Below, piece by piece: positions 25,118 through 32,415 of a stretch of 64,000 bases of DNA (within the stretch, counting starts at the first letter, position 1; each line of letters starts with the position of its first letter). Below the pieces are notes generated by a model. That model had not been told where the DNA came from and did not search any database. It saw only the letters and a program-made list of their open reading frames with translations. The stretch is from an uncultured Anaerotignum sp. (GTDB taxonomy: Bacteria; Bacillota; Clostridia; Lachnospirales; Anaerotignaceae). Position numbers and translations under genes: made by a program. The stretch covers positions 1 through 64,000 of the forward strand of contig CAJTQX010000003.1 of the NCBI GenBank assembly GCA_910578425.1. The letters are read 5' to 3'.

Positions 25118-25972
25118 ATGGAAAAACTCTATAAACGCGACTGGCTCTGCCTTCTGGTCGGCACAGCGTTAATGGCAATTGCTACGGAAGGCTTTTTTGA
25201 GCACGCAAGGCTGGTTGTTGGCGGGATTACGGGTATCGGCATTATGCTGGACGATTGGACAAAACGCGAATTTGCCCTGCATATCCCGCTCTGGCTGACT
25301 AATTTTTTGCTGAACCTTCCGCTGTTCCTCTATGCGTGGTGCAGAAAAGGGCGGAAGTTCATGGGCAAGAGCATACTGACGGGAGTTCTGTTTTCTGTCA
25401 TGCTGTTTTTGGAAGAGCTTTTCCCGATCACAACGTCTGACCCGCTGCTGGCGGCAGTATTCGGCGGTACGGCAATGGGCGTTGGGCTGGGGCTTGTGCT
25501 GGCGGCAGGCGCGACGACGGGCGGTGTGGATTTGGCGGCAACGCTTCTGCACCTGCATTTTCGGCAGTTTTCCGTTTCCAAGCTGATATTCGTTCTGGAC
25601 GCGGCGATTATACTGCTGGGAATGGCAATGTTTGGCATAGAAAGCTCACTGTATGCAGTTTTGGCGGTATTTGTGACGGAAAAATGGATTGTCTGGGCAA
25701 CGGAAGGGGTAAACTTCGCACAGGCGGCGTGGATCATTTCCGATAAAAGCGAGGAAATCGCCAGAGCACTTCTTTCTGAGCTGGGGCGCGGCGTGACAGC
25801 GTTCCCCGCAAAGGGTAAATACACCGGTACGGAGCGCGATGTGCTCTTTTGTGTCTTTTCTCAAAAAGAAATTCATTTCGTAAAAAGTATTATCGTGAAT
25901 ATTGACCGAAACGCCTTTTTCCTGCTGACGGATATACGGGAAGTTTTGGGCGAAGGTTTCGCGGAAAAGTAA
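25118..25972 (+). CDS. YitT-family membrane protein
   Basis: A 284-residue protein with five or so transmembrane helices in the first 190 residues (YitT/DUF161 core: GTALMAIATEGFFEHARLVVGGITGIG, GLGLVLAAGATTGGVDLAAT) followed by a cytoplasmic DUF2179 domain ending FLLTDIREVLGEGF. Function unproven; similar proteins are widespread membrane proteins in Firmicutes. No strong ribosome-binding motif (GGGCGTGAGGAC) is seen upstream. It is preceded by a repeat copy and followed by strong terminators. Confidence 0.85.
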   Translation: MEKLYKRDWLCLLVGTALMAIATEGFFEHARLVVGGITGIGIMLDDWTKREFALHIPLWLTNFLLNLPLFLYAWCRKGRKFMGKSILTGVLFSVMLFLEELFPITTSDPLLAAVFGGTAMGVGLGLVLAAGATTGGVDLAATLLHLHFRQFSVSKLIFVLDAAIILLGMAMFGIESSLYAVLAVFVTEKWIVWATEGVNFAQAAWIISDKSEEIARALLSELGRGVTAFPAKGKYTGTERDVLFCVFSQKEIHFVKSIIVNIDRNAFFLLTDIREVLGEGFAEK

Positions 25973-26040
25973 AAATGACGGAACACTGCGGCGGATAAAA
26001 ATGCTGTTTTCGTGGCTTTTTGAGGAAATCAAGCGTCAGT

Positions 26041-26128
26041 TTTCATAAAAATAAAATTCTTTTTTATGAAAGAATTGATAGAAAAGAGATTTTGTAGGCT
26101 TTTTTTACAATTTCTCTTTCTTTTTTTG
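26041..26128 (+). terminator. Tandem intrinsic terminators after yitT
   Basis: First hairpin TTTCATAAAAA / TTTTTTATGAAA at 26041-26071. Second AAGAGATTTTGTA / TACAATTTCTCTT with a T-run at 26093-26128. A -10 for cdaR (TGT TATAAA, 26135-26143) begins right after it. Confidence 0.6.
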
Positions 26129-26134
26129 TGATTT

Positions 26135-26143
26135 TGTTATAAA
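26135..26143 (+). promoter_or_regulatory. Extended -10 promoter of the CdaR-type regulator gene
   Basis: TG-T-TATAAA, with the -35 region lying in the preceding terminator's T-rich tail. Coding region begins about 100 bases downstream. Confidence 0.45.
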
Positions 26144-26245
26144 ATAGGTTTAGGCTATTTTTTATGTTCCGGCACATGGGGATTTTAGGCAATTTTACAG
26201 TGCGCGGGACAAAATGAGGAGAAAACTTTTTTAGAGGTGAGGACG

Positions 26246-27337
26246 ATGATTTCCAATCAGATTTTGCAGAGTACAATCGACGGGCTGAAAAATATCACGC
26301 GCAAGGAACTGAGCGTTGTGGAAAAGGAAGGAAAGGTGATTGCCACCACAGAGGAAAACATGATTGGACGCCAGATTGAAGCGGTGGAAAATTTTATCAC
26401 CTCTCCCGCGGAAAGCCAGCTGATTTTAGGCTATCAATATTTCAAGATTTACGACAACGGCGTGCCGGAGTATGTGATACAGGTCAAGGGCGAGGACGAA
26501 GCCAGCTATCAGATCGGCAAGGTGGCGGCGTTCCAGATCCAGAGCCTTCTGGTGGCATATAAGGAGCGGTATGACAAGGATAACTTTATCAAGAACCTCC
26601 TGCTGGACAACCTGCTTCTGGTGGATATTTACAGCCGCGCGAAAAAGCTGCATATTGAAAATAATGTACACCGCATTGTATACCTGATTGAAACAAATAT
26701 TGACAAGGAAATGAATGTAGTGGAAATTGTACGCGGCATTTTCCCGGCAAAAACAAAGGATTTTGTGACGGCGGTGGACGAACACAGCATCATACTGGTG
26801 AAGGAGCTGCGCGAAAAAGAGCCTCTGGACGAAATCGACCGCATTGCGCGGGTGATAGAAGAAACGCTGAACGCGGAAACCAGCAGCCGCGTGTATATTT
26901 CCAGCGGTACCATCGTGAGCGACTTGAAGGATGTTTCGCGCTCTTATAAAGAGGCGAAAATGGCTCTGGAGGTCGGAAAGATTTTTGAAACGGAAAAATT
27001 TATTGTCAATTATGAAAAGCTGGGCATCGGCCGGTTGATTTATCAGCTGCCCCTGCCGCTTTGCCGTATGTTCATTAAGGAAGTGCTGCATGGGCTGACA
27101 ATGGACGATTTCGATGATGAAACGCTGGCAACGGTCAATAAATTTTTCGAGAATAACCTGAATGTTTCCGAAACCAGCCGCCAGCTGTATATTCATAGAA
27201 ACACGCTCGTTTACCGGCTGGATAAGCTCCAGAAAATGACAGGGCTTGACCTGCGTAATTTCGATGACGCAATTATATTCAAGATTACGCTGATGGTCAG
27301 CAAGTACATGATGTATATGGATAAAATGGCATATTAA
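26246..27337 (+). CDS. CdaR/PucR-type sugar-diacid-like regulator
   Basis: A 363-residue cytoplasmic transcription regulator. The N-terminal third is a CdaR-like sensor domain (MISNQILQSTIDGLKNITRKELSVV; GRQIEAVENFITSPAES); the C-terminal PucR-type HTH near residues 285-350 has FFENNLNVSETSRQLYIHRNTLVYRLDKLQKMTG. The relatives bind sugar diacids, but in Clostridia this gene typically sits just upstream of ftsEX. Start ATG follows GAGGTGAGG; the in-frame GTG at 26237 is part of that site. Transcribed toward ftsE and followed by a terminator whose loop contains the ftsE promoter. Confidence 0.85.
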   Translation: MISNQILQSTIDGLKNITRKELSVVEKEGKVIATTEENMIGRQIEAVENFITSPAESQLILGYQYFKIYDNGVPEYVIQVKGEDEASYQIGKVAAFQIQSLLVAYKERYDKDNFIKNLLLDNLLLVDIYSRAKKLHIENNVHRIVYLIETNIDKEMNVVEIVRGIFPAKTKDFVTAVDEHSIILVKELREKEPLDEIDRIARVIEETLNAETSSRVYISSGTIVSDLKDVSRSYKEAKMALEVGKIFETEKFIVNYEKLGIGRLIYQLPLPLCRMFIKEVLHGLTMDDFDDETLATVNKFFENNLNVSETSRQLYIHRNTLVYRLDKLQKMTGLDLRNFDDAIIFKITLMVSKYMMYMDKMAY

Positions 27338-27388
27338 AAACTCTCGGAACAGGGTTTCTAATGACAATTTAATTTGTCAATGTTTTCT

Positions 27389-27424
27389 AAAGGCGGGAAT
27401 TAGGCTTGTTCCTGCCTTTTTTTT
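27389..27424 (+). terminator. Terminator of the CdaR-type gene, overlapping the ftsE promoter
   Basis: AGGCGGGAA / TTCCTGCCT with loop TTAGGCTTG and TTTTTTTT tail. A separate TGACAA / TTGTCA hairpin lies just upstream at about 27362-27380. Confidence 0.75.
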
Positions 27425-27434
27425 ATGCTATAAT
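27406..27434 (+). promoter_or_regulatory. Promoter upstream of ftsE
   Basis: TTGTTC, 17 bp, TATAAT with TGC extension. The -35 lies in the loop and 3' arm of the preceding terminator; the leader to ftsE is about 240 bases and carries repeat copy 5. Confidence 0.6.
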
Positions 27435-27555
27435 TTAGGATATGCTGTCCGAAAAGGACGAATTGCGTGTTTTTATAAAGGAAAAACTTTGGGAAATAGC
27501 CCTTATCCTGTTTTCTGCGAACGGCGTTGGCGGCAGAAAATATGGGAATGTTGTT

Positions 27556-27642
27556 CCAACCGCATGAAATGCGGTTGGAAATAAAGTTCTTTGTCCAACT
27601 TTCTCGAAAGAAAGCTGGCAGGGTGCGGGACGGAGTCCCGCG
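27556..27642 (+). repeat. Three-hairpin dispersed repeat, copy 5 (forward)
   Basis: CCAACCGCAT / ATGCGGTTGG, then AATAAAGTTCTTTGTCCAAC, CTTTCTCGAAAGAAAG, and GCGGGACGGAGTCCCGC, ending 43 bases before the ftsE ATG. The middle differs from other copies but the order is the same. Confidence 0.7.
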
Positions 27643-27685
27643 GTTTTAAGTCTTATAAAGTTGAGCAAGAAAGGCAGATGCGTTT

Positions 27686-28372
27686 ATGATTCATCTCAAT
27701 AACGTAACAAAAACATACCCGAATGGCTCGCGCGGTGTGGAGGATATCAGCCTGCATATCCAAAAAGGCGAGTTTGTGTTTATCGTCGGCTCCAGCGGCT
27801 CGGGCAAATCGACACTGATTAAGCTGCTCCTGAAGGAGCTTGACCCGACATCCGGCGATATTATCATCAACCGTGTGAAAACAAATGAATTGAGCCGGAA
27901 CCAGATTCCCTACCTGCGCCGCAACCTCGGCGTTGTGTTTCAGGATTTCCGTCTGCTCCCCAATAAAACGGTATACGAAAATGTGGCGTTTGCGATGCGC
28001 GTGATCGAAGCCCCCAGCCGTATTATCCGCAGAAATGTGCCCGCTGTGCTGGCATTGGTCGGGCTGGGCAAAAAAGGCCGCAGCTATCCGAACCAGCTTT
28101 CCGGCGGCGAACAGCAGAGGACCGCTCTGGCGCGGGCTATCGTCAATAACCCGCCGATACTCATTTGTGACGAGCCTACCGGCAACCTTGACCCGGAAAC
28201 CGCCTGGGGCATTATGCAGCTTTTGGACGATATCAACAAACGGGGGACGACCATTGTTATGGCAACGCACGCCCGCGATATTGTGGACGATATGCAGAAA
28301 CGCGTTGTGACGCTCCAGCACGGTCATATTGTGAGAGATATTAAAAAAGGTGGTTATAGCGATGAGGCCTAG
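27686..28372 (+). CDS. ftsE: Cell-division ABC ATPase FtsE
   Basis: A 228-residue ABC ATPase. Walker A GSSGSGKSTL at about 35-44, signature LSGGEQQRTALARAI, Walker B LICDEPTGNLDPE. With FtsX it forms a membrane complex that activates septal peptidoglycan hydrolases. The 3' end overlaps ftsX by 11 bases. Start MIHLNNVTKTYPNGS with AGAAAGGCAGATGCG as a weak upstream site. Confidence 0.95.
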   Translation: MIHLNNVTKTYPNGSRGVEDISLHIQKGEFVFIVGSSGSGKSTLIKLLLKELDPTSGDIIINRVKTNELSRNQIPYLRRNLGVVFQDFRLLPNKTVYENVAFAMRVIEAPSRIIRRNVPAVLALVGLGKKGRSYPNQLSGGEQQRTALARAIVNNPPILICDEPTGNLDPETAWGIMQLLDDINKRGTTIVMATHARDIVDDMQKRVVTLQHGHIVRDIKKGGYSDEA

Positions 28373-29261
28373 TACAATCAGATATTTTGTGAGAGAGGGG
28401 TTCAGCGGGCTGCGCAAAAACCTGCTGATGACGATGGCCTCTATGGTCGCCGTCGCAGCCTGCATTTCCATTCTGTCGTTTTCCTATTGCGTGGGTTCCA
28501 ACTTGCAGTATATGCTGGACCAGATGGAGGATTCTATTGGGATTTCCGTTTTCCTGAACGGGGAACTGACGGGCGAAGAAATTGAGAAGATGAAAAATCA
28601 AATCGGCAAGGTGGAGCATGTGGAGAACGTGGAATACATTTCCCCGGGGGACGCGCTCGATAATCTCAAAAAAGAATGGGGCGCGGACGAGGATATTTTT
28701 GTAGGGCTGGATGAAACGAACAATCCGCTTTCCCATTCCTTCCAGATTTCGCTGGACAGCATTGAAAGTCAGTCCAGCGTGCTGGATTCTCTGGAACGGA
28801 TTGAGGGAATTGACAAAATCCGTCACGGGCAGACGGAAACAGAGGTATTGATGAAGGCGAATAACGTGTTCCGCATCGCCAGCGTGCTGGTCATGCTGGT
28901 GCTGGGCATGATATCTGTTATGATTATCATGAATACAATCCGTATTTCTGTTGTAAACCGGAGGGTGGAAATCAACATCATGAAATACGTTGGCGCGACG
29001 GACTGGTTCATCCGCTGGCCGTTCATCATTGAAGGAATTATTATCGGGCTTGTGGGGGCGTTCGTGCCGGTGATGCTGGGTATGCCCATATATGCGCGGG
29101 TCATCAGCGCGATTTATAACTATATTCCGGTTATCAAGTTTATACAGTTCCGCCTGACGGGGAGCGTGTTCACATTCCTGATGCCGGTGGCGTTGGTATT
29201 CGGCGTCGCGCTCGGTGTGGTCGGCAGTGTGACTTCTATCCGTAAGCATCTGCGTGTATAA
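28362..29261 (+). CDS. ftsX: Cell-division permease FtsX
   Basis: A 299-residue membrane protein of the FtsX family: TM1 near 20-45 (LLMTMASMVAVAACISILSFSY), a large extracellular loop to about 165, three more helices with VMIIMNTIRISVVNRRVEINIMKYVGATDWFIRWPF, the conserved FtsX motif. Start ATG after AAGGTGG, within the end of ftsE; the in-frame GTG at 28350 is not used. Its extracellular loop would normally contact a hydrolase activator, but the next gene here is ctpA, not an M23 peptidase. Confidence 0.95.
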   Translation: MRPSTIRYFVREGFSGLRKNLLMTMASMVAVAACISILSFSYCVGSNLQYMLDQMEDSIGISVFLNGELTGEEIEKMKNQIGKVEHVENVEYISPGDALDNLKKEWGADEDIFVGLDETNNPLSHSFQISLDSIESQSSVLDSLERIEGIDKIRHGQTETEVLMKANNVFRIASVLVMLVLGMISVMIIMNTIRISVVNRRVEINIMKYVGATDWFIRWPFIIEGIIIGLVGAFVPVMLGMPIYARVISAIYNYIPVIKFIQFRLTGSVFTFLMPVALVFGVALGVVGSVTSIRKHLRV

Positions 29262-29272
29262 GAACAGATTCC

Positions 29273-29360
29273 AGGTAGTGTTGCCATGAGTCATGTATAT
29301 GTATTTTCGAGCATAATTTTGTTGGAAAGGCATATGCAGACACTTGTGACGACACTGCCT
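29273..29360 (+). mobile_element. MITE-like element, copy 1 (88 bp)
   Basis: Ends AGGTAGTGTTG...CGACACTGCCT; arms match except two bases. Internally about 80 percent alike by eye to copy 2 (48297-48391), including CATGTATATGTATTT and GCAGACACTTGTGACGACAC, with a seven-base length difference near the right half. No coding capacity. Confidence 0.6.
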
Positions 29361-29373
29361 GAAGTATTTTGGG

Positions 29374-29419
29374 GAACTATTCGGGGAAAGGAGGGTGTGC
29401 CCTCCCCTCCGGATAGTTC
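29374..29419. repeat. Long hairpin
   Basis: GAACTATTCGGGG...AGGAGGG / CCCTCCCCTCCGGATAGTTC with a TGTG loop and small internal mismatches. Followed directly by the nested repeat at 29432. Confidence 0.6.
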
Positions 29420-29431
29420 TTTCTTGTTACA

Positions 29432-29577
29432 GTACTTTTGCCTGACAGGGGTATGGCCGAAAGCGTCTGTTTTGCGTTTCTGCTGTGCTGCTCCCGCTTG
29501 CTGTGACAACTGGCATGGCGCGCTCAGAAGCCTTGCATAAACGCAAAAGCGTGCATCCCCTTGTCAGGCGAAGGTAC
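29432..29577. repeat. 146-bp nested inverted repeat
   Basis: Outer arms GTACTTTTGCCTGACAGGGG (29432-29451) and its near complement (29557-29577). An inner pair, GTTTTGCGTTT near 29470 and AAACGCAAAAGC near 29540, adds a second stem; the centre loop holds imperfect short repeats. Palindrome of unknown role. Confidence 0.6.
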
Positions 29578-29669
29578 TCCTTATCAAAAGAAGCCAAAGA
29601 CGCCAGCTTTTGCATGGAAAGGCAGAGAAGGACATAGGATAAAGAAAAGTCTGTTGAAAGAATGAGGCG

Positions 29670-30875
29670 ATGGAATTGGGAAAAAAGGATTTTTGGAAAG
29701 GTTTTGGAACTGCTGCCGCGCTGACGGCGGCGGTCTGCATTGCATGGAAACCGGCATGCAGGGTGATACCCTGGGAGAGCCTGCCGTTTGGTTTGGAAAT
29801 GCCCCGCTCGGCGAAAATCAGCATGGTAGAGGATTATCTGGAACGCTACTATGTGGAGGATGTAGAAAAAGAAAAGATTGACGATATGCTTTATACGGGC
29901 ATGATGGCAGGCGTGGGCGACCAGTATACATATTATATGACGGCGGACAGCCTGAACCGCTATATGGACGACAGCAACGGCCGGTTTGGCGGGATTGGAA
30001 TTGAAGTCTCCCTGACACGCGATGGGGAAACGGTCGTCAGCCGCGTCAATGAGGGCGGTCCGGCGGAACGGGCAGGCATTTTATCGGGGGATATTATCAT
30101 AGGCGTAGACGGGGAGGATATGCGCGGCAGAACGCGGGAGGATATTGTCATACGCACACGCGGCGATATCGGAAAGCCGGTAAAGCTGAAGGTTTACCGG
30201 GAAAGCGATAATTCCACGCCGGAGTTTGAACTGGTGCGGGAAGAAATTGTTGTAAGAAGCGTTGAGAGCAGAATGCTGGAGGACGGTATGGGCTATATCC
30301 TTATTACAGGGTTTAAGGAAAATACCTATGAGCAGTTCATGACGGCAATGGAGACACTCAGGGAGCAGGGCATGCGCGCGCTTGTGCTGGATTTACGGTA
30401 CAATCCCGGCGGGTCAGTCAATACGGTTTACCAGATTGGGGAAGAACTTCTGCCAGAGGGAACGATGGTCTACACAGTGGATAACAGGGAAAAAAGGCGG
30501 GACTATCTTTGTGATGGGGAATATGCTGACCTGCCGATGGTGGTGCTGGTGAATGGCAACAGTGCGAGCGCGTCGGAGATACTTGCGGGGGCGATAAAAG
30601 ACCGCGGCGTTGGCACGCTGATTGGTACGCAGACATTCGGCAAGGGTCTGGTGCAGCGGCTGTTCTTCCTGCCGGACGGATCCGGCCTGCATATCACGAT
30701 ACAGAAATATTATACGCCGAATGGCACGTCCATTCATGGCGTGGGCATTACGCCGGATGAGGTGGTAGAGCTGCCGGAGGAATACGCGGAGGTATGGGAG
30801 GTGGCCGCCATTCCCGAGGCGGAGGATACCCAGCTGAAACGGGCGAAAGAGATACTGCAACAAGAGATGAGGTGA
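29670..30875 (+). CDS. ctpA: S41-family carboxyl-terminal processing protease (CtpA-like)
   Basis: A 401-residue exported protease. N-terminal anchor at about 9-25, a PDZ domain at about 105-195 (GRFGGIGIEVSL...GILSGDIIIGVDGEDM), and S41 catalytic region with NGNSASASEILAGAIKDRG (Ser) and the following Lys in GTQTFGKG. Such proteases trim envelope proteins and are coupled with ftsEX/cdaR in Clostridia. The start ATG has GAGGCG only a few bases upstream, weak. The hydrolase gene 30881 follows after five bases. Confidence 0.92.
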   Translation: MELGKKDFWKGFGTAAALTAAVCIAWKPACRVIPWESLPFGLEMPRSAKISMVEDYLERYYVEDVEKEKIDDMLYTGMMAGVGDQYTYYMTADSLNRYMDDSNGRFGGIGIEVSLTRDGETVVSRVNEGGPAERAGILSGDIIIGVDGEDMRGRTREDIVIRTRGDIGKPVKLKVYRESDNSTPEFELVREEIVVRSVESRMLEDGMGYILITGFKENTYEQFMTAMETLREQGMRALVLDLRYNPGGSVNTVYQIGEELLPEGTMVYTVDNREKRRDYLCDGEYADLPMVVLVNGNSASASEILAGAIKDRGVGTLIGTQTFGKGLVQRLFFLPDGSGLHITIQKYYTPNGTSIHGVGITPDEVVELPEEYAEVWEVAAIPEAEDTQLKRAKEILQQEMR

Positions 30876-30880
30876 CAGCT

Positions 30881-31582
30881 TTGGAGGTACAAAAGATAAG
30901 GATTGGCTCCATTCCCGCAATATTATGGGGAAAGGACAGCGACAGGATTGCGGTCGCTGTGCATGGGAGCCATTCCTCAAAAATAGACGACTGCATTTGG
31001 GTTTTTGCAGAAGAAGCGGCAAAACGGGGCTGGCAGACGCTGAGCTTTGACCTGCCGCGGCATGGCGAGCGTGTGTATGAAACAGAGCCCTGCATGGCAG
31101 ATGCGTGCGTGGAGGAGCTGCGCGCGGTGATGGCATTTGTGCGTCAGCGTGCAAAAACGGTTTCAGTATTCGGGTGCAGCATGGGCGCGTATTTCAGCCT
31201 GCTTGCCTGTGCGGAGGAAAAGCTGGAAAAGGTGTTTTTCCTTTCCCCTGTGACGGATATGGAGCGAATCATTCAGAATATCATGCGCGCCTGCAATATT
31301 TCCGAGGAGGAACTTCGGGAGCGGCAGGTCGTGGAAAATCCGATTGAAACGCTCTACTGGGACTATTATGTTTATGTGAAGGAGCACGCTGTGGAAAAAT
31401 GGACTCATAAGACGGAAATCCTTCGCGGGGAAACAGATACGCTGTGTGAAAGAGATGTAATAAAGACGTTTGCGGCACGCTTCGGCTGTGGGCTGGAAGA
31501 ACAGCAGGGCGGAGAGCATTGGTTCCATACGGAAAGCCAGCTTGCGTATTTCAGGGAATGGCTGGGACGCGTCTGGGAGTAA
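30881..31582 (+). CDS. Alpha/beta-hydrolase family protein
   Basis: A 233-residue cytoplasmic alpha/beta hydrolase. VAVHGSHSSK supplies the oxyanion region, FGCSMGAYFS near residue 105 the nucleophile elbow Ser, and GGEHWFH near 215 the catalytic His. Substrate unknown. Start is a TTG six bases after GAGGTG in the last codons of ctpA; a longer frame from 30794 overlaps ctpA and is not supported. Bidirectional terminator follows the stop. Confidence 0.8.
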   Translation: MEVQKIRIGSIPAILWGKDSDRIAVAVHGSHSSKIDDCIWVFAEEAAKRGWQTLSFDLPRHGERVYETEPCMADACVEELRAVMAFVRQRAKTVSVFGCSMGAYFSLLACAEEKLEKVFFLSPVTDMERIIQNIMRACNISEEELRERQVVENPIETLYWDYYVYVKEHAVEKWTHKTEILRGETDTLCERDVIKTFAARFGCGLEEQQGGEHWFHTESQLAYFREWLGRVWE

Positions 31583-31589
31583 AAGAAAA

Positions 31590-31647
31590 GAAAACAAAAT
31601 CAAAACAGCAGGACTTTTGGATATACCATGCCTGCTGTTTTTGTTTT
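31590..31647. terminator. Bidirectional terminator between hydrolase and truA
   Basis: AAAACAGCAGG (31602-31612) and CCTGCTGTTTTTG (31631-31643) flanked by A-rich and T-rich runs; serves both converging genes. Confidence 0.8.
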
Positions 31648-31661
31648 CCGCAGTATGCTGT

Positions 31662-32402
31662 TTAATGGTAATACACTTCCTGCAGGCAAAGGCCGTGGCC
31701 TGGGGCAGTAAAGCCCGCCGCTTCTCTGCTTTTTGCCTGTAGGACTGCGGGCATATCCTCCGGCTGCCGCTTGCCTTCGCCGACTTCGATCAATGTGCCG
31801 GTCAGGATACGAACCATTTGGTATAAAAAGCCGTTCCCGGTAAAATGGATTTCTGTTTTTTTGCCGTCATGCAGGAATCGGATTGCATCAATCCGGCGGA
31901 CGGTCGTTTTTTTCATGCGTTTGTTGGCGCAGAAGGTTTTGAAATCCTGTTCTCCAAGAAACGCCTTTGCCGCTTTCTCCATCTTTTCCCAGTCCAGCGG
32001 CTTTTTGCACCAAAAGGCGTACTTCCGCAGGAAAACAGGCGGCTGTTCGCTGTTCCAGATGGTATAGACATATGTTTTGGCTTTGGCGTTCAGGCGGCTG
32101 TGGAACCGCGGCGGAACTTCTGCAATGGAAAGACCTGCAATATCCTCCGGCAGGCGGCTGTTGAGCGTGGAAAGCAGTTTTTCCGGCGTTTCCTGCCAGT
32201 CAATATGAAAATTGATTACCTGCCCTGTGGCGTGCGTGCCCGCGTCTGTTCTGCCAGAGCCGAAAACCTCCGTTTCCGTTCCCGCGATTTCAGAAACAAC
32301 GCGCTCCAGACGCGCCTGTATAGTGTTTTCTGTGTTCCCCTGCTTTTGCCAGCCGTTGTAACGGCCGCCATCGTAAGCCAGAATGACTTTATAATTTTTC
32401 AT
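31662..32402 (-). CDS. truA: tRNA pseudouridine synthase TruA
   Basis: A 246-residue TruA, modifying U38-U40 in the anticodon arm. ILAYDGGRYNGWQKQGNT near the start and GSGRTDAGTHATGQV with catalytic Asp near residue 52 are the family marks. It follows the pyrophosphatase gene by 13 bases in one operon. Confidence 0.95.
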   Translation of the reverse strand: MKNYKVILAYDGGRYNGWQKQGNTENTIQARLERVVSEIAGTETEVFGSGRTDAGTHATGQVINFHIDWQETPEKLLSTLNSRLPEDIAGLSIAEVPPRFHSRLNAKAKTYVYTIWNSEQPPVFLRKYAFWCKKPLDWEKMEKAAKAFLGEQDFKTFCANKRMKKTTVRRIDAIRFLHDGKKTEIHFTGNGFLYQMVRILTGTLIEVGEGKRQPEDMPAVLQAKSREAAGFTAPGHGLCLQEVYYH

Positions 32403-32415
32403 GAATGCATTCCCC

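Larger units (their letters stand above)
29262..29669. other. Repeat-filled 408-bp intergenic region between ftsX and ctpA
   Basis: No gene. Contains a MITE-like element (29273-29360), a long hairpin (29374-29419) and a nested inverted repeat (29432-29577). In many clostridial genomes an M23/EnvC-like hydrolase activator lies here. Confidence 0.65.
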
